A DNA stretch of 64,000 nt from Rapana venosa (taxonomy: Eukaryota; Mollusca; Gastropoda; Neogastropoda; Muricidae), in contig CM054135.1 of assembly GCA_028751875.1 (NCBI GenBank), positions 7,582,924-7,646,923 on the forward strand. The letters run 5' to 3'. Shown here piece after piece: positions 39,801 through 51,611 of the stretch (position 1 is the stretch's first letter; each line of letters begins with the position of its first letter). Both the position numbers and the translations under genes were made by a program. The notes beneath the pieces are model-generated. The model did no database searches. It was given only the letters and a program-made list of their open reading frames with translations, and was not told the DNA's origin.

Positions 39801-42800
39801 CCTTTTCATGTATACCTGTCTGTGTAACAGTCACCTTGTTTCACATTTCATATGGAGCACTGCATCTGCCTCACAATTACACACCTGCGGTTTGTAAAAT
39901 GTTGTCATAGTTCACACACAATCTTAAAGCTATATCTTCACCTTCACCTTCACTTATTCCGTAGTCCTGTGGACCATGGGGCACCAATGAAGATATATCC
40001 ACCTGAAGGTGTTCCTTCAGTTTTTGTAATGGATAGAGGCTATCAGTTATTGTGAAAATAGGCTGACAATTTGGTTGGTAGGGGGAAGGTGCTATCTGAA
40101 GATAACTATGTAAAAAAGGACAAAAAATAGTATTGTAATGAATGAAAAGAACTGAATATGAACAACTTTTTAGTTGGATTTTTGTTCCCAAAACTGAAAT
40201 TTCAGTTCTCTTTGAATGTGGTTTAGGGGATCTGTTTATAAACTTGTCGAGATCTGCATTTCAGCATTCAGTGTGAAGTAAGCCTAGCTGAGCAAGGTGT
40301 GTACCTACTGGCGTTAATTGCTTGTTCTGTGCCTAAGTAAAGGAAGTGGGTGGGTGCTTACACTACATTCAGCGTTGCTTAGCTTCTTCTTTTTTTTCTT
40401 CTTCTTGCTGCAGAGTATTCTTTCATGCCTGGGCTTCTGGAAAATCAGATTTTATAGGAATTTTGTTAAAATACCAAATAGAAGTTTGAAAACCAAAAAG
40501 CTGTGAAGGTATGTGTGTGGAATGTTTACAATATGTAATCAGAGCTCAGCCTTACCCTTCTCTCCCCTTCCCCACTCTGTCTCTCTCTCTTTGGTCCCTT
40601 CCCAAAGTTCCCAGTGTGTGTTGTTATTTTCCCGATCTTGTGACACTGCTGTGTGTGTGTGTGTGGTGGGGCGTGCTCTCTTCAGGTGGAATCTCTGAAA
40701 GAGCGCCTGGACCATACACAGTCTCAGCTGGTGAAGATGCATGAGTCGAATATCGACCTAAAGTCTCGTCTGCAAAAAGAAACCTCACAGGTTCGTCCCC
40801 TCCTCTTCACCATCCCTCATCTTCTCTTGTTATGGCTGTTGTGGTTGTTGTTGTGGTTGTTGTTGTTGTTAATTTTGTGTTTTAAGGTTTTGTAGGTCTC
40901 ACTTATTTTAGAGTTAAAAAAAATATGTGAAGGTTTTGAGTTTTTACTCATAGCAGTTTTTTTTGTGGGTTTTTTTTGTCTTTTAAAAGATTTTCTAGGT
41001 CTCACTTTTAAAAAAACAACAACATGTGGCAGTATTGTTTTCATAGAGTTTCTGTTTTCAAATGTAATTTAGTCATATGTTGTTTTTTTAGCAGGATAAA
41101 AACTTGACCTGTGAATTAAGCAAACAATAGGAATAAAAAGTGAGAAATATCAGTGGCATATATTCCATTTTGAACAGAGAGATAAGCCTAATGGATGGGC
41201 AAAGTATCCTGCCAAACTATTTGAGTAAGAAGAAAACTGTTTGCAGCGATTTGCTTACATCAGAAACGTCAGTGAATCTTTCTGTATATTGTAAGATATG
41301 TACCTAGATATGAAAGGTTAATTTTGGCTGATTGAAAGGTATGTATGAGATATTTTTTCATTAGTTCACTAGTAGTAGTCATTAGTATTTGCACTGGGTA
41401 GATAGGTATCAATTGTTTATATATCTTCAGTTACTGTGTATATATATAATATATATACACACACATGTATAAGTTTGTGCTCAGCACACTGTCCTTTTCC
41501 CTGCAGCCTGAGTATACATTCTCCTGTAGATCTGCTCCTGCATTCTAGATCTACTCCTGCTCCTGCATTCTCCTACATCTCCTTGACACACTCACTGCTT
41601 GCTGTCTCTGTGTAGGAGTGGGGGCGGGGGTGTTGCTGTGTTTCTTACTGTACATACCGAACCGTATATAATCAGGATTGAATGTATACATATATATCTC
41701 TCTCTTTTGACTACCACTTTTGTATTCAAGACACAGAATCTGTGTGTATTTGTTGTAGGGGCTTTAGGCTGGCTTTTGAGTAGTATAGGTTTGCTTTTTT
41801 TTTTTTAGTAGTCCTTTTTTGTTTTTGTTTTCTTCTATAGCATTGAGATGAGGGAGGGGTGGGGGGCTTTTTAAAAGAAATTGTTGTTTTTTTGTTGTTG
41901 TTTTTTTGGAGGGGGGTGTCTATTTGTTTTTAGGGGTGAGGGGAGGTGGGAGGCAATACTGTGTTTTCTTTAGAAAATTTGCGGGGGGGGGGGGGGAGGG
42001 TCCTTGGAAAAAGTTGTAAGGTTGCAAGACATGAATGTCTGGTGTGTTGTGTGGTGTGGTGAGAGAGAGAGAGAGTGTGAGTGGATGCTTGCATTCGTGT
42101 GTGTGGGCATCTGTACGTTCATTATACTTATAGTGTATGTGTAAGCATGCATATCCACACATACCTGCATGTATGAATGCTCAAGTGTGCTCGCATGCAT
42201 GGGCTGTGTGCACTTGCACATACATGCGTGGGAGTGTGGGATACATGTTTGAACATGGTGGTGATGGTGGTGGTGGTGGTTTGAGCTGTGCACGTTGGTG
42301 TGTGTGTGTGTGTTCCTCAGAGCCTGGACAGCAGTTTCAGCAGTGGGCATGGCGGGCGATGGAGTCAGCAGTCCTCCGCTCCCATGGACTCTGCACAGGT
42401 GACCATGCTATATCGTTGTTGCTGTTGTTGTTGTTGTTGAGCATTTCCCCATCTTGAACGGTCTTACACATTATACACTCTGTCTCACTCATCATGCCTG
42501 GGAATTGCTGCGAGATTGTAACCATTCACGGGATGAGACTGAGGAAGATAATGTGGCTGATGGAGATAGCCCTACAAAACCAAGCTGTACTGTATGGCCC
42601 ATGAGAGGAGCTGGAAAGAAAGGACGTGCCATTACTTTTCCCAGACACATCTGATGGTGTAAAATGAATGAGCGAAGAAGAAGAAGATTGTATGAGAAGT
42701 TTGCATACATATATGGCTGTTTTCAAGTACCTTGCCCTGTTGGCAGCCATACTCTGACTTCAGAGGATTTTTTGTTGTTGTTCCTTTCATAAAGAATGCA

Positions 42801-44229
42801 ATAAGTTGTGCTGAAAGTTTGTTGGGGCTGAAAACATTCTCGGTATAATGTTTCTAAGCCTAACAACATTTTAATATAGGCCTTGGCACTTTGCTGACAT
42901 GAAAACTGAAAAAGGTTTTTGCTCTGAGCCGTCTTGGCTATATTCACATTGCCTTAAATCTTAGAGGCTGTTGTATCAACAGTAGTGAATGGGTTTTTTA
43001 ATTCCTTTTAGATCAGAGTGAATGGATGACAGTGTGTGTGCCTGTGTTTTAATTTATTTTATGTACTCATTTATTCTTTTATTTCAAGGATAATGGAATA
43101 AGCAGTCATGCACTTTTTTCCATTAAGTCGCCATTTTGTGTGTGTGTGCGTGCGTGCGTGTACATGTGTTTGCGTATGATCATAAGAGAGAATGTGTAGG
43201 TATGGATATGTATGTCCCCCACATGCATGTGTTTCTTCACCAGTATTTGTCCACATATACATACACACGTGTGCACACACACACGCATGCCACACATACA
43301 CACACACACACACACACATATCACACACCCACCCACCCAAACAACATTAACAAACCAAACACTAACCTTAAATCGTCCATAACACTGACAGGGACGGGAT
43401 AGCCTAGTGGTTAGAACACTGTACTGGCAATCTGACGACCCGGGTTTGATTCCAGTTCAAGGGGATATTTTCCCCTGGAGTTAACATCAGCACAGACTCC
43501 ACTCTCCCCAAAAGTCCTTCGGATGAGACTATAAACCGCCCTGTGTGCGAACACACGCAGAACATCTTGCGCACACGTTAAATCCTGTTCCGCTTTTCGT
43601 AAGAGTAGGCCATTGTGTGCTGGTGGGAACAGATGACAGAATTTACAAAACCGTTTACACACGGGGGCTGGATGTAAAAAAAGCACATGAGTGCTTATTC
43701 CATTATCCTCGATATAAAAGAATAAAATAAAAATAATAAAAAAACACACCCGCACCTTTCTCCTTTCTCCTTTCTCACACACACACTCACACACACACGT
43801 ACCCCCACCCTTGTCCAGGTGCAGACGTTGAAGCGGCAGCTGAAAGAGTCGAAAGACACGGTGCAGAAGCAGTGCAAGGAGATGGAGAAACTGTCGACAG
43901 AGGTGGACCTGGCCCACTCCAGGCTGGCAGGCACAGAGAAGGCTCTGGCCGACGCCCTGAAGGATTACAAGCAGGAGAAGGAGAAGTTCCTCAAGTTCTC
44001 CTCCGACTGGAACCGCCGCGTCAGGATGCTGGAAGATCAGGTACGGGGTTGGTTTTTTTGGGTGGTGGTGGTGTTGTCCAGGGCTGTCATGATGGATCGG
44101 TGGTCTAGAGGTAACGCGCCTGTCTAGAAAGCGAAAAGTCCGGGTCGGAAGTGTGCGGTGGTTCGTATCCCGTTTGGACCCGAAACTTTTCCCCCATCCT
44201 TTAGACCATGAGTGGTGGTCTGGGTGCTA

Positions 44230-44263
<34 letters not shown>

Positions 44264-47200
44264 GTGTTACACAAAAATTATTTAGCGCACGTAAAGGAAC
44301 CCACGGCAACAAGAGAGTTGTCCCTGGCAAAATTCTGTAGAAAAAAGCTTCTCTGATAAGGGAAACAAAGGCAGTTGTAGACAGAAAAAAGAAGAAAAAA
44401 AAAGGGTGGCGCTGCTCTTGTGGTGACGCGCTCTCCCCGGGGAGAGCAGCCCGAATTTCACGCAGAGAAATCTGCCGTGACTTAAAGTGATATAAATAGT
44501 ATAAATAAATGAAATAAATAGGCTTCTGTGTTGCGGCTATCTACCTTTATGCACACACTTCCCCAGTGGGGATACCCGGGGGCCGGTATAGCATCCCCAC
44601 CTTCTGACAATTCTGTGGCTGTCTGAGTGCGTAATGAAGAAGAACACACGCACACACACATATTCTCTCTCCCTCTCCCTCTCCCTCTCTCTTTATACAT
44701 GAAACCTTGAAATTGTTGACAAATTAATGTGAAGTGTTTTGCTTTCATTTGTTTTACTTTTCAAGATGTTCTGAACCTCATGTCATGGGCATATGGCCTG
44801 GTACATTAAATGTTCTGAGTTCTCAGTTCTGAGTCCCCCCCCTCTCTCTCTCTCTCTCTCTCTGTCTGTCTGTCTCTCCTCTCTTTCTCTTTCCCCCTCC
44901 CTCCCTCCCACTTGAACCTCAGATCCAACATCTAAGTTTTATACTGCAAGTGCTGTCGTGTATGTTGTTGTGTGTGTGTGTGCAATTTCATATTGCAAGT
45001 GCTGTCATGTATGTTGTCATGTGTGTGGGTGTGTGTGTGCACTTTCATATTGCAAGTGCTGTCATGTATGTTGTCATGTGTGTGGGTGTGTGTGTGTGCA
45101 CTTTCATATTGCAAGTGCTGTCATGTATGTTGTCATGTGTGTGGGGGTGTGTGCACACTTTCATATTGCAAGTGCTGTCATGTATGTTGTCATGTGTGTG
45201 GGGGTGTGCAATTTCATATTGCAAGTGCTGTCATGTATTTTAAGATGTGTGTGCTACTTTATGCTTCAAATGCTGTCGTGTATGTTGTTATGTATGTTAT
45301 TGTGTATGTTATGATGTGTGTGTGATGTGTGTGCAGCTGAAAGACAACACGCACAAGCTGGAGCACGCCAGGGACACGCTGATGACCAAGGAGCGGGAGT
45401 GCCGGCGCCTGGAGCTGGAGGCCCGGCAGCAGCAGCAGAAGACGCGGGAGCAGGAGCGGGAGATCCTGAAGCTGAAGGCCGTGGAGCACGAGTACAACCA
45501 GCTGAAGGAGCAGCTGGACAACAAGGAGCGCGAGCTGATCCACACCCACGCCGAGCTCCGGGAGAAGGATTCCCGGCTGGAGAAGGTCAAGTCCCAGTTC
45601 GCCCAGCAGGTCGGGGAGCTGGAGCGGGAGTTTGGGCGCGAGCGGGACGACCTGGAGAACCACCTGGAGGAGCTGAAGAGGCAGCTGTGCTCGGCCCAGG
45701 AGCGGCACTCCACCATGGAGGACAGCATGACCTCGGGCATGGCGGACCTGCTGACGGAGAAGGACGACACCATCTCTCAGCTGGAGGAGAAGCTGATCGA
45801 GAACGACCGCAAGATCATCGACATGCAGGAGGAGCTGCAGGCCGAGATGGGGGAGAACTCGGAGCTGGTGCACAACATGGAGATCCTGCAGGAAGAGAAG
45901 CAGCAGCTGCAGGGCCGCATGGAGTCCATGGAGAAGAAGGTGATCTCCATCAAGGAGAAGGTGGCCGACCTGGAGAAGGACAATCACACGCTGAGGGTGC
46001 AGCTGGAGCAGCTGAAGCAGGAGAACACCCAGCTGACCGCCTACCTGGAGAAGACCCCCGCGGCGCCCTCTGACCCCGAAAAGAGGATGCTGGAGTCCAC
46101 GATCGAGGGCCTGAACAAGCAGATCCAGGGCCTGCAGCTGAAGCTGATGGAGCGCTTTGAGGAGTCCGACAACGGCATGTCCACGGGGTCTGAGCAGGAC
46201 AACCTGCTCCACAACATCCTCATCCTGGATTCGGACCTGAAGGAGATCAACCTCCTTCTCAAGCAGCTTCACGACCGTTTCGACGCTTACCTTTCGTCTG
46301 TTTCCAACGAGTCCAGGAAAGAGGCTTCGGCCTTGTCCGAAATGGTGGACGAGATCGGCCAGCGGTGCTTGAACCTGCAGGAGACCCTTCAGCAGGGCTC
46401 CTCCGGCGAGGGGCCGGATGGTTCCGGCGTGAACTATCACCACGCGGTGACGGTGAACGCGTCGTGCAGCAGTGCCAGCATCCTGGAGGAGTACCGGGGG
46501 CTGAAGGGGAAGTTTGACCGGGTGGTGGGGGAGCTGAAGAAGCTGAAGAAGGAGCTGAAGGACAGCTACAGCTCCTCCTGCAGCAGCAGCAACAGCCACA
46601 GCCACCAGCAGCAGCAGAGGGGGGGGGAGAACACCCTGGGCAGTGTGGAGGAGTCCTACAAACAACAGGTAGGCTGCGGTGGGGGGGGGGGGGGGGGGGG
46701 GGGGGGGGCCTAGTGGCTGGGTCGTTTCTTTTTTTGGGAGGGGTGGGGAGAGGAGTACACGTGTATTTCATCCCCGATTTATAAATGTGGCTACCTAAAT
46801 GGGGGAAAAAAAGTCACCTATGCAAAAAAAAAAATCTCACCTTTGGTGAACCTTGGATCTCTAGCTAAGGAACAAACAAAAAAAGAACAAAGTATTTCAG
46901 AGCAGAATTTATGAAACACACACAAAAACAATAACCCAAAAACCAAAGCTGAAAGAGAGGAACGAATGTTGTGTCCCCAGATGGAGAGTCTCCTGCAGAG
47001 GGTGGAGCAGCTGTCCACCCAGCTGGGGGCCCCCCAGCACAGCGGCACCGTGGCCATGCTGCTGCAGCTTCCTCCCCTGGACCACGCCGGCCCTGCTGCC
47101 CCACACCCGGATGATGCCCCCTCCTCCCAGGACATGGGGCAGCAGCTGAGTCACCTGGACAGCTGCATCCAGCAGCTGGAGAAGACCTTGGCCGAGGTGC

Positions 47201-50200
47201 CCCTGCAGCCTGCCGGCAGCGCGTCGGCCGGAAACCCCTCTCCGGACTCCTGCCGACCGTCGGGGGACAGCCAGGTGATGAAGCGCCTGAAGGACATGAA
47301 CCAGCAGCTGGAGAACACCAGCAAGGACCTGAAGGACCTGGTGAAAGACCTGCCCGGGTTGGGGTCCAGCAACTCCTCTGGCCTGGTGTCCCAGCACCAG
47401 GCTCTGGCCTCCAGGCTGGAAAGCTGTGGTCAGACACTGGACAGGATGACCCACGCCGCTCAGGGCAGCGGCGGAGGGGGGCCTGGGCCGGCCAGCACCC
47501 CCCAGGGGGAAGCGGCGGGCAGCTGTCAAGGGGGCTGTCCTGACGTCCTCATGGAGAGCTCGGCCTCCAGCATGGAGCGCTGCATGCGCGAGGTCATCGA
47601 GAGGATCCAGGAGATAGGGGAGCAGCTGGACTGTGTGGAGGACGGGGCCGAAGACAGCGACGACGACGACGGAGAGGAGGCCACCACCATAGACGACGTG
47701 CGCGAGCACCTTACCAACCTGTGCGAGTACGTGACGCAGCACTCGCGGTTTTCGGACCACGACTGGCGGCTGATGCAGCTGCTCAGCGCCCAGCGGGCCG
47801 TCATCAGCCAGGACCGGCTGCACAGCCGGCAGGCCGACCACGCTCCAGACGCTGCCAGGGACAAGCTGCAGGCCTACGCCGACCGCCTGTCGCTGGAGTC
47901 CCTCCTCCTGGTGGAAATGTCTCACCTGCTGCAGAGGGACGCGGAGGAGCAGGAGGAGGAGAGAGACCCGGTGATGCGCGAGGTGAGTGTGCTGAGCTGC
48001 AAAGTGCTGTCGCTGTACCAGAAGCTGGACAGGGAGATGAGGACACTGCGCGTGACGGGCTGCGGCACCGACATTCTCCGCCTGCAGGCGGACATTCTGG
48101 CGGAGAAGATCCTGGTGGAGGGGCACCTGTGCTCCAGCTCCTTCTCCCAGGGCGCCCACCTCAGCGAAGAGGAGGCCCTGGAAGAGCAGGAGAAGAAGGC
48201 CCACCCCAAACTGTTGGCCGCCGAGGCCATCCTGCGATCTCAGTTAGACTCGTACATCGGTCGTAATTTGGATAAAAGCTGTGATGAACTGTGGTCTTCC
48301 GCCAGTCACGTGACCACGCGGTCTCTCGTGCAGGGTGAATTGACGTTTGCGCTGAACAGTCTGAAGAAGCAGCTGGGTTCCTCGTGTGTGTCCAGGCCCC
48401 CGGGCAGTGCCAGAGACTTCTCCCTCCAGCGGCTGAAGGACCGCCACAAGGCGGTGATGGAGGTGGCGCAGCTGTACCAGGAGAAGATGGTCCAGGCCCT
48501 GGCCGTCATCATCCTCAAAGAGAGCGAGGAGATGACCATCGTGGAGGGGCCGGAGAACGTGCTGGAGGCGGTGTGCTCGGACTTGTCCACCATCATGGAG
48601 AAGCACATCCAGCACTACAAGGAGAAGGTGCGCATGGCCAGCGACACGCAGACGGCCCGCCGCTGGGACATGATGGTGAACCAGCTGCGGGCGGACCGGG
48701 AGGTGGTGCTGATGGGGGTCCGCCAGCAGCACACGGCCTACGTCAGCTGCCCCGACAGCCAGGCGGGTGTCGAGGTGCCCTTCCAGACCCTGGACAGCTC
48801 CATCAACAACTTTGGGGAGATCATGTCCCTGCGCTCCGTCCTGTGCGCCCACCTGGACTTTGTGGTGGAGCTGCTCAAGATGGGCGACGCCACTCTGCTG
48901 GCCGACATGGAAGTGGGGGACGAGGACGAGCGAGGGGAGGAGGAGGAGAACGACGACGACCACAGGGCCTTGAGGAGGGGGCTGTCGTCCTTCGTGCACA
49001 ATCTGGCCGAGGCCCTGAAGGCTGAAGCGCAGTCCAAGCAGTGCCAGGCGGACAAGATGGTGACAGGTAACCGCCGGTCTCTGTTGTCGGGCATGTGGTC
49101 TGCACCTGGTGTTCTTTTCCTGTGTGTGGATAACTGCCTTAGGAGATACCTGTAAAGTTTTTTTGGTCTCTTTGTTAGATCAGTTCCCTGTAGCCTAGTC
49201 TGCACAGGGTTGTCTTCTTACCCACAGACGCAGGTAGGTTAGCAGGTACACCCATCTGCAACACACCTTTCTGCTTCAGTCTGTAAGAATGTGGGATGTG
49301 TATGGAAAAAGGGTTATGGGCTTTGTGTGGACTTTCTTTTTGTTGTCTCCGTGTGACAGAATTTTTCTTCTGTGTTCTACGTGAATATAGACGTTTAGAA
49401 TTTATTGTTAGAAATATTTGCTTTAGATTGTGTCATCATTATTTAACTGTGTCACAAGTGTTCACTACGGTGAATTGATGGTTGAGTTTAACCGTTTCTG
49501 AAGCACAAGCATGATGTATAGATTGTGAAATAGAAAAGTTACAGCTTTTAATCATAACTGAAATACAGAATGGAGAAAAAAGATCAGACCTGAGTTATCA
49601 GCTAATCCTTTTTGATATTTCTGGGGCCATAAGATGATATAGGACTCCTTAGAATGGGTAAAAGAGGACTATGATTCCGGAGACACAGGGTGGTGACAGG
49701 TGACTGACAGACGGTGCAAAAAAGATAACGCAACACAATGACCAATAGACGGAGGGTGGTGACAGGTGACTGACAGACGGCGCAACAGAGATAATGCAAC
49801 ACAACGAACAATAGATGGAGGGTGGTGACAGGTGACGGACAGATAGCACAACAGAGATAATGCAACACAACGAACAATAGATGGAGGGTGGTGACAGGTG
49901 ACGGACAGATAGCACAACAGAGATAATGCAACACAATGAACAATAGACGGAGGGTGGTGACAGGTGACGGACAGATAGCACAACAGAGATAATGCAACAC
50001 AACGAACAATAGATGGAGGGTGGTGACAGGTGACGGACAGATAGCACAACAGAGATAATGCAACACAATGAACAATAGACGGAGGGTGGTGACAGGTGAC
50101 TGACAGATGGTGCAACAGAGATAATGCAACACAATGACCAATAGACGGAGGGTGGTGACAGGTGACGGACAGATAGCACAACAGAGATAATGCAACACAA

Positions 50201-51561
50201 TGAACAATAGATGGAGGGTGGTGACAGGTGACTGACAGATGGTGCAACAGAGATAATGCACAATGACCAATAGACGGAGGGTGGTGACAGGTGACGGACA
50301 GATAGCGTGAAAGAGATAATGCAACACAACGAACAATAGATGGAGGGTGGTGACAGGTGACGGACAGATAGCACAACAGAGATAATGCAACACAATGACC
50401 AATAGATGGAGAGTGGTGACAGGTGACCGACAGATAGCGCAAAAGAGATAACGCAACACAACGAACAATAGACGGAGGGTGGTGACAGGTGACCGACAGA
50501 TAGCGCGCAACAGAGATAATGCAACACAACGAACAATAGACGGAGGGTGGTGACAGGTGACGGACAGATAGCGCAACAGAGATAATGCAACACAACGAAC
50601 AATAGACAGAGGGTGGTGACAGGTGACTGACAGATGGCGCAACAGAGATAATGCAACACAACGAACAATAGACGGAGGGTGGTGACAGGTGACTGACAGA
50701 CGGCGCAACAGAGATAACGCAACACAACGAACAATAGACGGAGGGTGGTGACAGGTGACTTGACAGACCGCGCGACAGAGACGGACAGTACAACACAATC
50801 GACAATAGATGGATATACTCTGAACTCAAAACTAAAACCTGGCTTGTTCGCGACAGACCATGGCCTCTCTCCCCCTGCTATCCCCAGCGTGCCGCACCCG
50901 AGCAACGCCTCTGCCTACTGCGACACGCTGTCGCGGGAGGCGGTGTTTGCCGCCCAGACCACCTTCATGATGTTCAAGCTGAAGCTGCTGCACCAGCAGG
51001 AAATGGACGCCCTCAAAGCCGCCCGCCCGGCCCGCTCCAGAGCCTTCAAGTCCGCCGAGAAGGACGAGGACGAGGTGGACGGGGAAGGGGACCTGGACCA
51101 GGTGTTAGCTCCCCTGGAGGAAGTGCTGGACACCAAGTTTGACGACGAGGTGGAGACGTTGCGCGTCATCGCCTCGCAGGTGGGGGGGCGGGGGGGGAGT
51201 TGGTTCTTCAGTTTTAACGTCCTTTCCACCCAGAAAAGTGATATTGAGACGATTTTGTGTGTGTGTAAGTGTGTGTGAGTGTGTGTGTGTGTGTGCGCTC
51301 CAGTAAAAAGACCTAATCAACAAACGTTGCACGTCATCGCCTCGCAGGTGGGGGGGGAGTTGGTTCTTCAGTTTTAACGTCCTTCCCACCCAAAAAAGTG
51401 ATATCGAGACGATTTTGTGTGTGTGTGTGTGTGTAAGAGTGTGTGTGTGCGTGCATGTGCGTGTGTGTGTGTGTGTGTGTGTGTAAGAGTGTGTGTGTGT
51501 GTGTGTGTAAGAGTGTGTGTGTGTGTGTGTGCTGCGTGTGTGTGTGTGTGTGTGTGTGTGT

Positions 51562-51611
<50 letters not shown>

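Larger units (their letters stand above)
36674..40685 (+). other. Intron between exons 8 and 9
   Basis: About 4 kb, GT-AG. It contains an inverted LINE piece (37030-37526), a TGTAT pentamer array (37741-38135), a diverged inverted SINE (38190-38460), a 20-bp minisatellite (38515-38630) and long AT-rich sequence with an A run near 39687-39712. 38640-40685 shows nothing gene-like. Confidence 0.6.

Noticed and set aside
42137..42457. 106-codon frame overlapping exon 10
   Set aside because: It uses a different frame from the one required by exons 9 and 11 and starts in CATG-rich intron sequence.
42480..42690. LINE-like peptide ending GKKGRAITFPRHI
   Set aside because: Only a short frame with a GAAGAAG tail; resemblance to known LINE ends too weak to call.
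45259..46665. 468-codon minus-strand frame opposite exon 12
   Set aside because: Shadow of the GC-rich coiled-coil exon; Leu/Gln-rich antisense of Glu/Lys/Leu codons.
46981..46983. ATG at the beginning of exon 13 (and exon 3) as a translation start
   Set aside because: Both follow consensus acceptors and both exons continue the phase of the previous exon.
46909..48204. 431-codon minus-strand frame opposite exon 13
   Set aside because: Antisense shadow of exon 13; it crosses the exon 13 acceptor and has no domain.
50888..50902. Exon 14 starting at the AG at 50887 or 50902
   Set aside because: Neither restores the phase left by exon 13; only 50857 does.
49602..50905. Three overlapping minus-strand frames of 386-418 codons
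   Set aside because: They come from a 66-bp minisatellite with no minus-strand stops; 66 is a multiple of three, so all frames stay open. Same short peptide repeated, no start context.
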